Positions 1 to 10,914 are shown, counted from the first letter of the stretch. The stretch is DNA of 64,000 nucleotides from Cricetomys ansorgei (GCA_026225945.1 JAMJFZ010000199.1:65020001-65084000), one strand, 5' to 3'. Program-made: numbers and translations. Notes: generated by a model not told the origin, from the letters alone.

Positions 1-259
1 CAGGTGACCAGGCACACCTGTTCCCACAAGCCCCCAGGAGTTGCTCCCTACTCCTTGCTCTCAGTGGGTAGTATTACTCCCCACATCCCAGAGACTACCA
101 GCTTGGCAGAACTTCTATGGGCCTCCCCCCTCCCACTGTGTGATTGACTTCAACCTCATCCACCCCTACACAAATGCCTGAACTCCAACATCATTCTGGC
201 CAGATAATTCTGCCCAAGGGGAATCAATACTGTACTGTGTACTGTGAGAGAAAGCCTTA

Positions 260-420
260 GGTTAACTACTCAGGGGTCTTAAGGTAGAGGTCATGCATAG
301 CATTGACTATAGTGACGGTTTCATGGATTTACATTTATTACCAAGCACATCAAGGTGTATGCATTGCCTATTTACAGCCTTTTGTGTGTCCATCACACCC
401 TAATGAAGTGGTTCTTTAAA
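260..420 (+). mobile_element. Old LINE-1 (L1M-type) 3' end
   Basis: The order of short matches (a gtgacggttt block, a central run, then 'accctaatgaagtggttcttt' just before an A-rich stretch) fits the 3' UTR terminus of mammalian L1M elements in sense orientation. It is heavily diverged and non-coding. A B1 SINE follows directly. Confidence 0.5.
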
Positions 421-432
421 AACCCATGATTA

Positions 433-608
433 GCCAGGTGGTGGTGGCACATACATTTAATCCCAGCCTCAGGCAGATCTCTTTGAATTCAAGGCCAGCC
501 TGGTCTACAGCATGAGTTCCAGGACAGCCAGAGTTACAACAGAAAAACCCTATCTAAAAACAAACAAACAAACAACAACAAAAAAGAATCAGACAAACAA
601 ACAAAAAA
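433..608 (+). mobile_element. B1 SINE with long A-rich tail
   Basis: The 7SL-derived body reads from GCCAGGTGGTGGTGGCAC through the ggccagcctggtctacag block to a gttacaacagaaaaacc end, then a CAAA/CAA-rich tail. B1 is transcribed by RNA polymerase III and moved by LINE-1 proteins. The copy is near full length (about 140 bases plus tail) with a few small deletions. Confidence 0.93.
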
Positions 609-1559
609 CACGTTTGTAAGTGTGTAAATGTGTAAAGGAATCTCTCTTTCCTTGGTTAAATCCTGAACAATTCGTTTTGTAGAATTAAATGTAAGGTTTA
701 TCTTTTACCATTTAGCTTAAGAGTCTGATTACATTTATGATAACTTTCAGACTCCCTCAAAAGTGATTCTGTTTTTTAAACTAGTTGAAAATCTGAAGAG
801 TCATAACGCAAATTCCTTTGCCCATTCTTTTGAGCCATTACTGGTGGCGTCAATCACTGCTTTACAAGATCCTGTAAATGTTTTCCTTGACATGGGGACA
901 GATAACTGGCATTGCATAAATTAATTAGAATGCATGGGCTTGAGAATCATGTTGGAAAGTTGGAAATGTGCCCTCTCTCTACAATATCAAATGATGCAAT
1001 TGTAGGGTCTTATGTCCTGCCCCTTGCAGAGTAGGCTCTGCTAGCCAAGAAATCTTAATTCTCTTGTAAGAACGCTTCCCTTCCCAGAGGCCTTAGCACT
1101 GGCTCATTTAAACTGGAAGTAGAACTTGTCAGTTGGTTACTAATGCCATTGAGCCAACAGGCAAAAAGGGAGTCTGCTATAGTGAAGATGTGCTGAATCC
1201 TATTACCAAGAAACGTTGGATGTTTGTCATCAAATGAAAATAGGCAGACCTATGTCCTTTCCCTGGACACTGGGGCTGGACACTGGGGCACAGCATAGAA
1301 CTCCTATGTTCAGTAGCAAAACCCAATGTAAAACTACAGAGGCTTGTAAAGGAAGGCTTGTAAAGAACCAGATTTGCAGGAATAGAAGTGTGTGCTGTGA
1401 CCCATTCCTAGGAAACAGCACAATAGAACAGGACCACAGCAAAATAAATGCTGATCAAGGGCCAGGGGAACATGGGCTAATGAGTTGAAGAAAGATGGTA
1501 GGAACATTGGCCGCAGTTAGAGACAGTTACAGAAAGACCGATCAGCTACAGATTCTTGT
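609..1559. other. Unassigned single-copy-like DNA with two short tandem duplications
   Basis: No repeat family or exon is recognised. It holds two small direct duplications: a 13-base unit (CTGGACACTGGGG) twice at 1263-1288, and a 14-base unit (ggcttgtaaaggaa-like) twice at 1341-1367. Confidence 0.5.
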
Positions 1560-1655
1560 TAGATCCGAAGCAAGCAATAGCTGTTTTTCCTTTTCCTTTC
1601 TCTGCCATTTTGTGATTTCTGTCGCTTGGTCACAGCAATGAGAAAAATACGGAAT
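1560..1655 (+). mobile_element. Possible 3' tip of a MaLR LTR
   Basis: The phrase ttggtcacagcaatgagaaa resembles the terminal bases of rodent MaLR LTRs (...ttggtcacagcaa...). Only about 90 bases can be aligned, so the assignment is weak. Confidence 0.3.
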
Positions 1656-1924
1656 ATAGATACCGCATGACTTTTAAGAACAAGCTATCTTGGAATCCAG
1701 TTGCCATGAGAAACCCATCTACCCTAAAGCCCTTGTGTTATTAGAAAGTTTGAGCATGGTGGGAAAATGAGGAACTGAGCTAAAGGTGGAACAGAGGCGA
1801 ACTGCATTATCTCAGCTCCAGCCAAAATGATCCTATATCCTGGCATCCACCCTCACTGAAGCTTCTGTAGCATGATAGGCTGTGCTGGACAAACCAAGAC
1901 TAGTTTAGAGACTCTCAAGCAGAA

Positions 1925-2125
1925 CGGGACTGGAGAGATGGCTCAGCTGTACTTTCTGCTCTCGCATAGGACCAGAGTTTGCTTCACAGCACCCCTATCG
2001 AGTGACTGGCAGCTTCTGGTAATTCTAGTTCCTGAGGATTCAATGTCCTCCTCTGGCCTTTTTTGGGCATTGGCACCGACTGCACATAGTAACAAGCGGT
2101 CATACACACATGCACGTAGAAGTTT
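1925..2125 (+). mobile_element. B2/B3-type SINE
   Basis: It starts with GGACTGGAGAGATGGCTCAG, the tRNA-derived head of the B2/B3 family, and continues through a cctgaggattcaatgtcctc block to catacacacatgcac. It is well diverged and lacks a clear A-tail. Confidence 0.9.
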
Positions 2126-2164
2126 GAAGACAGTGAGCAAATGAAACATTTTTGAAGTAATGAC

Positions 2165-2490
2165 TCTAATTGTATACATTTATGGGGTAAATACAGTGCA
2201 AAAACTCAGTATAAGTATTCAGCGTCTAGTGATCAAGTCAGGAGAATTAACATTTCTATCTTAAAAATGACGATTACATAATAGTCGTGCATATATATGA
2301 GGTACAGCATGGTATTCCAACCCATGTGTGCCATATGTTCTGATCAAGTTAGAGTAATTAGCGTTTCCAGCTTATCATGACTTTGTGTTAGAGTTCCTCT
2401 CTTCTAGTTTATTCTTAAAATACTTAACAGGTTGCTGTGAACTGTAGTCGCCCATGGTGCTGTATAGCAAGCAGCAGCTGTTCAGTCACA
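2165..2490 (+). mobile_element. Old LINE-1 3' UTR (L1MA-like)
   Basis: Matches the tgtatacatttatggggta ... gatcaa.tcagg.taattag ... ctcttctag ... aactgtagtcgcccatggtgctgtatagcaa series of the ancient L1MA 3' UTR in sense order. The first motif set appears twice (2169-2230 and 2290-2360), either an internal duplication or two overlapping fragments. Confidence 0.75.
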
Positions 2491-3025
2491 GAATTGTGGG
2501 GCAGTGTGGGACACAAGAGATAGCTGTGCTCAGAGGGCTAATCCTGCAAGCCCTGCTTTCCCAGGTGTAGTTAGGCCTGGGGGAGCCACTGGATGGAGCC
2601 TCTGAGAGGCAGGCAGGAGGAGAACCCTCCCATGGTGTCTCTGGCAGAAGCTACTCCTCCTCCGACTTTCCAGAAAGATGTTCTTCACTTCTAGTTTTGT
2701 CAGGTGTTCTAGGACACTGCCTTTCCCACTTGTCCCCCCTCCCCCCAAACCCAGAGGAAGCTGAGAGCAGCCCCACCTATCGCTCCTCACAGTCTGTGAT
2801 CAGTGCTCTCGGTTCTTCCATGTTTTTCCTTTGAGGAAAGTAAATATTTAATTTTGTTCATGGAGTTCTCATCCATCTTACCCTGTTATAACAAATGGTT
2901 CCTAGTATTTCCTTCCTGTTTATTTTTACATTTTTTTTGACACGATCTCAAGCCCCTGTCACCACCCAAGCATAACTCTTCTCCTGATTCCCCCAGACCT
3001 CTCTGATGCAATTCCCCTCAATACT
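2491..3025. other. Unassigned, moderately GC-rich stretch
   Basis: No repeat or exon recognised. GC content is locally high around 2520-2780. Near 2880-2940 the wording faintly resembles an L1M 3' UTR, too weakly to call. Confidence 0.4.
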
Positions 3026-3029
3026 CCAT

Positions 3030-3400
3030 TTTGCCGCAAGATCTTTGCATAGCTATTCTCTTTGTGGGGGAAGTTCTTCTTCTCCAGACATGCTAAATTA
3101 CCTGCCTCCTTCAATCCTGGTGGGCCTATGCCAATGTGTCTGTGAAATATCAGCTCCCTACATGACATCCTTCACCTTTGACAGGACCTTGTATCCTAAT
3201 TTTATTCCCCTGACACACTCGATACCTTTTAATACACTAAGCAATTCTTTGAGTTTATTTACAATTGCCTTTCTTTCTATATAAAGTCCCATGAGATCAA
3301 GTTTCCACTTGTTTCTGTTTAACTATCTGTCCAAGTATCTCACATGGGTCTGGCACATGCTAGACACTCTGTAAACATTTGCAATGGAAATAGATGAATA
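3030..3400 (+). mobile_element. L2 LINE 3' end
   Basis: Reads in L2 order: 'agatctttgcatagctattc', a nearby tctgtgaaatatcagctccc block, then agtcccatgagatcaag and gtctggcacatgctagacac. This is the classic L2 3' UTR ending ...ctggcacatagtaggtgctcaataaat. Ancient, non-coding. Confidence 0.8.
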
Positions 3401-4064
3401 TGTAAAGAAAACCTTAATATGTAAAGCATGAAAAAGCAGAACGTCTGTAATGGGAGCAGACCAAGGGGCTAAGAACTCGGCCACTCCCTTCATCCCCACC
3501 TGTAAGATGTTCTCTTTGAGACCTACTGAACACAGCTTAAAACCCATAACTTAAAAGACTGTTGGGAGCAAAGATAACAAGGCTGAGCTGGCACCTTGTC
3601 ATTTACGCTCCATGATAATGCTTGATCCATAGACATCCTTACCGAACCTCGACAAATGGTACCCTCTAAGATGGTTTGGTGAGCAAAGGAAACCACAGGA
3701 AGAAACAGACATCTCCACTGAAAATCTTCTCAGAGCCTTTAAACTCATGAATGTTGAAAGTTTTCAAGAGGAACTTGGGGTGTTTCCTAAGTGTATTGAC
3801 TACTGACTCCCTGTCTCTTGAAGATCTGGTGAGTGTGTGTGCAGTTTTATCCACCTATAGCCACCTTCAGCTCCTTGTTGTAATAGTCATAATCACCATG
3901 AATGATTTACTCATAACTCTTATCTCTATCATGAGCACTGCTAGTAACTCTGCATTAATACAAGACCTGCACTCACACGGCTGCTGTGAATGGCAGTCCA
4001 TTTTGAGTGATTAATTGCAGTTCACTTCTTAGTCCACATTAATTAAGTGCCTGTCCTGAGAAGA
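3401..4064. other. Unassigned DNA
   Basis: No gene or repeat recognised. Open frames here are short and show no family resemblance. Confidence 0.45.
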
Positions 4065-4185
4065 TGTCGTGCCATGTGGGCCAGAGGAATGAGCACTCAG
4101 GTGGGTTTCAGACCTGAATCTGTTCCCGGCTTCATCACAGGTATGACATGGAATAATAAACTCTAGAGCTTCCGTTTCTCTTTTT
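4065..4185 (+). mobile_element. MIR SINE, left part (split by LINE-1 insertions)
   Basis: gagcactcagg...tcagacctgaatctg...cccggcttcatcac...agagcttccgtttctc follows the MIR core in sense order. The element stops at the LINE-1 tail near 4186 and appears to resume at 5064-5110 (gactgttttgactcagg...gagttaata), so about 870 bases of LINE-1 interrupt it. Confidence 0.65.
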
Positions 4186-4652
4186 TGGTATAATGTTTAT
4201 ATTTATTTTTTGAGAATTTCATCCAATGCATTTTGATTGTATTCATCCCCCTCCCTTAATTCCTTCCAGATCCTCCCCTCCTTCCCTATGCATGCAACTT
4301 CATGTACTCTCTCTCTCAAAGAATAAACAAATAAGCAAACAAAAAAGCAAACTCCAGGGAGTCTGGTTTTTATTGGCTGACTACTCTCAGACATAAAGCC
4401 TGCCTTGGAGTGGGTTAACATACCAAATGTCACTCAATTGAAGGACACTGATTTTCCCTCAACAAGCAGCAATCAAAGGCCACTATCTCCTTTGCTAAGA
4501 GTAGGACTTTGTGCCTGTCTCCTCTCCACCACACTAGGATTTTGTCTGGCTGTCTCAGTCTCCCTTAGTTCTTACCTGCTCTGCCCTATTATGTCTGGAA
4601 AATGTTGTTTCTTTGAAGTGTGGAAGATGGGGCAGAAAGATTGTAAAAGACC
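4186..4652 (-). mobile_element. Rodent LINE-1 3' end, probably twin-primed (copy 1)
   Basis: From a T-rich start the plus strand reads antisense to a rodent (Lx-like) L1 3' UTR: gagaatttcatccaatgcat, ...tcccttaattccttccagatcc, ...caagcagcaatcaaaggcc, ...aggattttgtctggctg, up to about 4618. The next ~34 bases (tggaagatggggcagaaag, attgtaaaagaccc) are in sense orientation and come from slightly upstream in the L1 3' UTR. An inverted 5' piece joined to the 3' piece is the signature of twin priming. The flanks gtttctCttttt (4174-4185) and gtttctGttttt (5052-5063) form a candidate target-site duplication once copy 2 is removed. Confidence 0.8.
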
Positions 4653-5050
4653 CAGTTTTTAAAAATTATTTATACTTCATTCGTGCAATACATCCAGACC
4701 ACAGTTTCCCCTACCTCCACTCCTCACAGGTCCTCCCTCCGCCCCGTTCCCCCAGATCCACTCTTCTTCTCTCTTTTCCCCTAAGTAAAAGAGCAGGCCT
4801 CCCAGGGAGATCAACCAAATATAGCACAACAAGGTACAATAAGACTAGACACAGCCCTCATATTGAGGCTGGAAGAGGCAACCACAGAGACTGAAGCCGG
4901 AATCATGCAGCCTACATGGGTCTGCTCTAGGTCCTCAGCATATATGTTAAGGTTATTTAGCTTAGATTTCTTGTAGGATTCCTACCAGTGGGAGTGGCAG
5001 GGGGGGAGCTGTCCTTGACTCTTCTACCTACTCTTGGGACTCTCTTCCCC
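4653..5050 (-). mobile_element. Rodent LINE-1 3' end, twin-primed inversion (copy 2)
   Basis: 4656-4892 is antisense to the L1 3' terminus (ccccagatccactctt..., aaaagagcaggcctcccagg, ...ccctcatattgaggctgg). From about 4893 the orientation switches to sense (ggaatcatgcagcctacatg, ...gggagtggcagggg..., ...ctcttgggac), covering the region just upstream in the element. The 5' ends of the two pieces meet at the junction, as twin priming predicts. CCCAGTTT at 4651-4658 and 5048-5055 is a candidate target-site duplication. The site is the right-hand edge of copy 1. Confidence 0.85.
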
Positions 5051-5063
5051 AGTTTCTGTTTTT

Positions 5064-5115
5064 AACTGGACTGTTTTGACTCAGGTAAAGAGTTAATAAG
5101 GTAATAAGATCTCAC
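5064..5115 (+). mobile_element. MIR SINE, right part
   Basis: actggactgttttgactcag and gagttaataaggtaataag resemble the MIR segment that follows the part found at 4065-4185. Short and diverged; the link rests on order and orientation. Confidence 0.4.
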
Positions 5116-5234
5116 CAACACATAGTGGTGAGGAAAGCCAGCACACATCGCCACATTCCTACCTAAATGGCTGTGCTGCCTTAGCTTGCTTTATTCCAGC
5201 TGATGTGTCCCATTGATCAACGGTTGCTGCTTGT

Positions 5235-5540
5235 GTCATGTGTTAAAGGCCTGATGCTCAGGAGGTTCTACAAGGAAAATGATGAAACCCTTAACAGGTG
5301 GGGGAGCTGCTGGAAAGTCTTTAGGTCAAGAAGGATGCTCTTTTAGGGGTTTGTGGGACCCTGATTTCCCTTTTGGTCTCAGCAACTTGTCCATAAGTTG
5401 GGTCATTTTACTCTGGCATGCCCTCTCACCATGCTGTGTCACCTCACCACTGTCTCAAAGCAATGAGACCAGCTGATCCAGGAAGAAGCCTCTAAAATGG
5501 ACAGCCAAAGTAAACCTAAGACAGGAAGCTGATTAACACA
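5235..5540 (+). mobile_element. MaLR LTR remnant
   Basis: The order of phrases (caccactgtctcaaagcaat, gagaccagctgatcc, agccaaagtaaacct, gctgattaacaca) matches the 3' two-thirds of a MaLR-type LTR in sense orientation. Old; no internal retroviral region is attached. Confidence 0.6.
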
Positions 5541-5693
5541 AGCACTCTGAGCCAGGAACTAGCAGAACGGTCTCTGGTATAATGCCTATAAAAAACACTG
5601 CCAAATTCTTCCAGAGAAATATTATAATAAAGCAGGGACTGCCTGGGTAGGCTGTATTCTATGGTGTAACTAGAAACAATGTTCTAGAGCTAT

Positions 5694-5696
5694 GCA

Positions 5697-5744
<48 letters not shown>
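5694..5744. repeat. (CA)n microsatellite
   Basis: About 22 nearly pure CA units, bounded by GCACGCG on the left and CACGCC on the right. Likely polymorphic. Confidence 0.98.
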
Positions 5745-5745
<1 letters not shown>

Positions 5746-6155
5746 CAATGTGTTTGTAAGATATGCAAAGCAATATATTGCAAGGGCTTAAATGCTTGTC
5801 AAAGCCCAGCAAGCTGAAGGAGCTTAGAGGAAAATGAGATGATCTTTATCCAGGAAGGCTGTAGGGTTAGCAGCTGGAGGGTGTCCACTCTGCTGCAAGA
5901 GCATTTCCATCTGTAATGAGAAGTCGGCCCCCAAAGGTTGGGCACGAGTCAACAGCCCAGAGGTAGAATGTCAGCTGGAACTGTTAGTTATTTAGAGCCT
6001 GGGCTAAAATAGAGACAAGAGCGTTTCTTTCTCCACACACTGCCTTGAATCGCCAGGAAATCAGATTCAGTCAGGCCCTGACTGGGGTACTTCAGTTGAC
6101 ACCTTTTCACACTTACAGTGGCATAAAAGCAATACACATCTACTAGAAACTGCAT
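5745..6155. other. Unassigned DNA after the CA repeat
   Basis: No gene, repeat family or RNA gene recognised. Confidence 0.4.
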
Positions 6156-6159
6156 TTTG

Positions 6160-6320
6160 TTTTGCTTTTTTGTTCGTTTGTTTGTTTTTAGATGGAGTCT
6201 CATGGTGTAGACCTAGCTGGTCTAGAACTTGCTATGCAGAAGATGATCTCAAATTTGTTGTGATGTACCTGCCTCTGTCTCTCAAGCCCAGGAGACATGT
6301 TTGTGTCACCAAAGCTGGAA
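6160..6320 (-). mobile_element. Old B1 SINE, antisense
   Basis: A T-rich start (gttcgtttgtttgttttt) leads into agatggagtctcatggtgta, gacctagctggtctagaac, then tgtacctgcctctgtctctc. This is the reverse complement of B1 with many substitutions. Confidence 0.8.
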
Positions 6321-6871
6321 GAAATTATATTTTGAATTTGGATCTTTTCCTGGACTAATGACTCTCAGTCAATCCCATGATCTTGAGGGGATCTTCTGAA
6401 TTTTGATCACCCCCAGGTTATTGCTATGTAGTGTGATACCTCTCTGGAAGGTTGGTAGTGGAAGTGAGCTGCAGATGCCAGGTAGTCATGTGATCACAAA
6501 AGAGATGAAACCAAGATGCTACAGTGCACTGTTCCTGAACTTAGATTCTCAGTAGCTCAGGTGCATTGCGTGCCTTCTCTACCCAGTGCTCTGGAACAGA
6601 TTTATTGAGACTGAACCCTATGTTGAGTCTGGAACCTTCTGTGCTAGAAGTCAGATACTCATACTCTGCATTCTTTCTACATACAAGATACTCAATAGCT
6701 AGCTGGATTCATCTTTTAATGGATAAAGGATAGAGAATATTACTTGACTAGTTCAATCTCCACTGTTTCTTAGTCTTTGTGACTATCCTAATCCAAAGGA
6801 TGACACACAGATATATACAGAGATAAGAGTTCAATAATAGTAGTGGTATTCATTTGGAAGTTATAAAAGTA
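6321..6871. other. Unassigned DNA
   Basis: Nothing recognised beyond ordinary AT-leaning sequence. Confidence 0.4.
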
Positions 6872-7029
6872 TCTTGCTAGGTGTGGTGGCACATACTTTA
6901 ATACTAGAAGTTCGGAGGCAGAGTTAGGTGGATCTCTATAAATTCAAGGCTAGCCTGATCTACATAGCAAGTTCCAGGCTCGGGCAACATAGGGATACCC
7001 TAACTAAAAAAAAAAAAAAAAAAAAAAAA
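6872..7029 (+). mobile_element. B1 SINE with 24-A tail
   Basis: CTAGGTGTGGTGGCACATAC through cggaggcagagttaggtgg and ttcaaggctagcctgatcta to a pure A run at 7006-7029. The body differs from the other B1 copies at its 3' end (gggcaacatagggatacc), so it belongs to an older subfamily. Confidence 0.93.
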
Positions 7030-7740
7030 GTCCCCACCCCAAATCTTAATTATAAGAAATATAAACAACCTAGAGAAATATCCTTAAACAGAGCCTTGTT
7101 CCAACTCCCCTTTCCAAAATGTGGGTGGAGCTCTAACCTATGCATTTGTTACTCAGAAGCGGAGATGGGGTAAGCAGGCTTCCCTGAGTCTCAGGACATA
7201 GGGACAATTCTGAACAGAAATCCTTAAAACCTGATTCTATCAAGGAATCTCTTTCTCTTACCCTCAACACAGGTTATAGACCCAAACACTGTGCCTAATA
7301 TAAATTAGGAAAGTAGTACAAACAAATAAGGAACATTCTTCTAACATGGTTTTATTCTCACAACAGTTTTCCAAGTACATTTGACCAGTTCTTTGCACAC
7401 ATGCACCTTCTTAGTCCCACTTGTAAAACTGAAGTTGAAACGATGTAAAATACAGTAGACATGTAGCATGGATTCCTACACTTGGGTTCTTATTGCAAAG
7501 AAAGACATTGCAATTTACCAAAGAAGGCTTAACCACCAGGCTCAGAAGGAAACTGAGAGCCCTTCTCAGCATTGTGCTCTAAAGAGTAACACCAGAGTTG
7601 CCCTGGATATCTGAATCAGTAACAGCAAAACGTGGTTCCAGTTCAAGCAAGCATCCTTAGGTAAGGGGGATTCAGCCATCACATTTTCCTCTCACTAGTA
7701 CCACCTCCACAGGCTTCTTTCCAGTCATGTAAATAAGGCT
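7030..7740. other. Unassigned DNA, faint MIR-like segment
   Basis: Around 7340-7440, attctcacaacagttttcc and cttgtaaaactgaagttgaa resemble antisense MIR, but too weakly for a firm call. The rest is unassigned. Confidence 0.35.
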
Positions 7741-8001
7741 CTATAATTGCTGTCTATTACATTCTTGAGCCATGTATCTATCCCAAGGTTTTTTGTACCT
7801 GAAGGTCAACTGTAGCCTAAAGTCCTTGATGTTATGAACAATCTTCTGATGAAAAAAATCCATTATGAAGACAAACTCATAAGTGCTGACAGGTATCTTA
7901 ATAACTAAATCCTGGCTGCTTACAAGCAAACACATTTTTAATTGGACTTCCTTGGAGATCACCTCCTCTGTGATGTCCCGAGGAAGGTTCTTGTCTGGCA
8001 T
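7741..8001 (-). pseudogene. 86-codon open frame, possible pseudogene or exon fragment
   Basis: A minus-strand frame from ATG to TAG starts MPDKNLPRDITEEVISKEV and ends KPWDRYMAQECNRQQL. The first ~20 codons use GAC, AAG, ATC, GAG, GTG and TCC, which looks more like coding DNA than the other frames here. I do not recognise the product and see no catalytic motif, signal peptide or intact gene structure. An in-frame TGA lies seven codons before the ATG, so this is at most the end of a gene, a retrocopy fragment, or chance. No repeat family explains the region. Confidence 0.2.
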
Positions 8002-8590
8002 CCTTGTGTGAAGGGCACTTCACAACTTCGGGTACTAATTATCCTCCAAGGAAAGAGGACAAAGACCTCAACCAGCAGCTGGTTGCACGAAATAGGTCAC
8101 CTCCCTAGAGTTCGTATTTTGTTATTTCAATTTCTTCAAACTCATTATCAAGAGGGACCTATGAACTCTTGATTTACCAGGCCCCAAATGAGCATTAACA
8201 CTCACTGTACAGTAAACTTTCCAAAGCCCTTCTCTCCAAGGGTAAAAGATGACAACAAAACAGGTTAACAGGAAGAATAACTTGGAACAAAAGAAAAAAG
8301 AAAAGGTGCTTATGCAGAAAAGCATGTATGGCTTAATGACAGTCTTGTGGCTTTTCATTATTTGATGAAAATAGCAACCACATTTTTGCTTGCTTCCATG
8401 GGTCAGGAGTTTAGATGTTGCTAAGTAGAACATTTCATCAATGTCCTACATGATATCAGCACAGGCAGCTTGGGTTGGAAACACAAAATAGATTCACTCA
8501 TTTTTCAGGACCGTAGTACTTGCTGTTATTTGAAAGCCTCACTTCCTCTCTATTAGAAATCTTTTTCTCTAGTTTGTCTCTATCTCAGAC
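8002..8590. other. Unassigned DNA
   Basis: No repeat family recognised. Includes the sequence immediately upstream (minus strand) of the 86-codon frame; no promoter or convincing splice acceptor stands out. Confidence 0.4.
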
Positions 8591-8975
8591 TGTTTTCTCT
8601 TGCTATAACAAAATATATGAGACCAATATTTATGAGGAAAAGAGGTTAACTCACTGTTTTGAAGGCCAAAAGTTCGCAACAAGGCAGTATATCTAATATA
8701 TCTAGCAAGAGCCCCGTACGGTCTTTGTAACGTGGCTGGCATCACACTATTGGGACACACGTGAGAGTGGTGAGTGGTACGAGAAAAGGAAAAGCAGGGC
8801 TACTTGGTGAGAGAGAAAGGACGTGTGAACAGAGAAAGCCAAATAATATTATAGCGGTCTACTCTCGTGGTAATCAGTCTAATCCCGCAGCACTGAAAGC
8901 CCTCTCCTGAGATGAGCATTGTTCTAATCTGAGAACAGTGCTCACAGGATATCACTGTCTTTCTCTAAGCCCCAC
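8590..8975 (-). mobile_element. MaLR LTR, antisense
   Basis: ttgctataacaaaatatatg, gagaccaatatttatgagg, aaaagaggttaactcac and, at the far end, taagccccaccttgg follow the antisense order of MST/MaLR-type LTRs. Strongly diverged. Confidence 0.7.
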
Positions 8976-8984
8976 CTTGGTGAT

Positions 8985-9408
8985 GATTTACATAGATTGT
9001 CAACGTGACAGGATCTAGAATCACCTAGCAGACGAACCTCAGGGGCATGCCTATGAGAAAGTTTCTAGTTTCCGGTTTTTTTTTTTTTTTTTTTTTTTTT
9101 GTTTTTTGAGGCAGGAAATCCATGTGCTAGGGCTATTTTACTGAATAAAAAGGAGAAAGTGATCTACATACCAGCTGTCATCTCTCTGTCTCCTGACTGT
9201 GGACAGAATGTGAACAGCCGCCTCGTGCTCTTGCCACTATGCCCTCCCCACCGCAACAGCCCACACTCTATAATTGTGAGCCAAAATGAATACTTCTTTC
9301 CTCAAGTTGCTTTAGTCAGATATTGTGTGACAGCAACAGAAATACAACTACTACAGTCTCTAAAAGTTCTACAACCTCTCAGTGCTATTATTCTTGAAAT
9401 CAAACTGC
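8985..9408 (+). mobile_element. MaLR-type LTR, sense, with a poly(T) interruption
   Basis: attgtcaacgtgacagg, atctagaatcacct, then ctcctgactgtgg, tgaacagccgcctcgtgctc, attgtgagccaaaatgaa, aagttgctttagtcagatat and tgacagcaacagaaa are in LTR order up to the terminal ...ctactaca. A T run with gttttttgaggcagg (9079-9116) interrupts it and looks like a very short antisense B1 stub. Confidence 0.8.
9079..9116 (-). mobile_element. Severely truncated antisense B1 stub (poly-T)
   Basis: A run of about 23 Ts followed by gttttttgaggcagg matches only the tail and last ~14 bases of an antisense B1. It is inserted in the MaLR LTR. A slipped homopolymer is the alternative. Confidence 0.4.
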
Positions 9409-10689
9409 ACACAGACACCTGAGGGGCAAACTATAGCAAGTGTCCATCAGTCAGGAATCCAGACGTGGAAGTTTTCCTCCAGTATGTACGTTATTCTTGA
9501 AGCTTTTACCTATCGTCTCTCTGTAACATTAGTCTGAAGAACATTGAGAAGCTGAGTATATCAGTAACAGGGGAAGGAAAAGGAATCTGGTTTACCCACT
9601 GGGACTGATGACTCCTACCTCTTAGGCCTCTTCAGCCTCTTTTGTGTGAAATAACTTGCATGGTTAGACTACAAACACATCCCGCAGCTTTCAGCAATTT
9701 TATTTTTTTTTTGGCATAAGTTAGAGTAAAAGTCTTATCTCCAGGCAAGATTTCTTCTAACTTCTCCCTAGTGTACATCATTATGGAATGTAAAACATAT
9801 GTCAATTATGAGCCCATCTTTCAAACCTACTGTCCACATATAATGTCTCTACTTTATCTCATAACCCACCTGGCTGCAGACTTCAGCAGCTGTTCCAGTT
9901 CCCCTGTAGAGCCCACTTGTACCAAACTGTTAGTGAGCAACGTGGATTAACTGACAGTTATGCAACTGAGAAAATTTACAAAGCACAAAACTCAGCAAAA
10001 TAAAGAAAAAAAAATATCCCTTGTTACACATTTCTCTTTCCTAATTCTATTCTCTGCAGGATCTCTGGGAGAATTTTTTCCTCTCCAATTTCTTCCCATT
10101 ACACCAGGTTCCTAGGGTCCTCTTTCATCTCTGGCCAGATAGTTCTAGATATTTCAAATTCATCCTCTCTCCTCTATCCAAGATAATCTACCCCTTTCTT
10201 CTAAAATACTTGGTATTTCTTAGTAAGGACTATCTGTTTTAAAAACCAAACCTTTGAAAACTATAAGGTAGAACAGAGAAGAACATTCTGACTTGGTTCT
10301 AGTCACCTTTCCCACCATCGTCAACATTATGACTGAGACAACAACATGCTATCAGCATGGAAGTTGGTTCAGGGTTTCATTTCTGACTTGTTGGGGTGCT
10401 TGGTGACTCCACAGGCATCTATGTAGAGCACTGGGGCACACTCATTAGTTTTCTAATTTCTGTTGTACACTCATTAGTACAAGGTGACCAATATGTCCAC
10501 CTGAATCTAACATTCAGGCACATGCAGACACACGTAAACAGGATAATGTGCAGAGGGATGGCAAGAGAAGGAAATAAATGCTACAATAGAAAACTGAAGA
10601 AGTTTTTTTAAACATACGGTTAAGAACTCCCATAAGCTTGGGACATTTACACTCAGAAGGATTCTTTCTCTTGGAAAGGACTTTCATGT
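9409..10689. other. Unassigned DNA, 1.3 kb
   Basis: No interspersed repeat or exon is recognised. A pyrimidine-rich patch runs from about 10030 to 10200 and an A-rich patch lies near 10000. Confidence 0.4.
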
Positions 10690-10850
10690 TTGTTTGTTCG
10701 TTTTTTGAGACAGTGTTTCTATATTGTAACTCTGGCTGTCCTGGAACTCACTCTATAGACCAGGCTGGCCTCAAACTCAAAATCCGCCTACCTCTGCCTC
10801 CCCAGTGCTGGGATTAAAGGCGTGTACCACCAAAGCACCACCACCCATCT
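10690..10850 (-). mobile_element. B1 SINE, antisense
   Basis: ttttttgagacagtgtttct, attgtaactctggctgtcc, tggaactcactctatagac, ctgggattaaaggcgtg: the complete antisense B1 body. Its ttgtaactctgg stretch corresponds to the gttacaa variant seen in the other younger B1 copies of this window. Confidence 0.95.
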
Positions 10851-10914
10851 CTTGCCAAGTTCTTAATTTCATCCTGTCTGTCTTCTTGCTTCCAAGCGAA
10901 TCAGTTCAAAGAAT

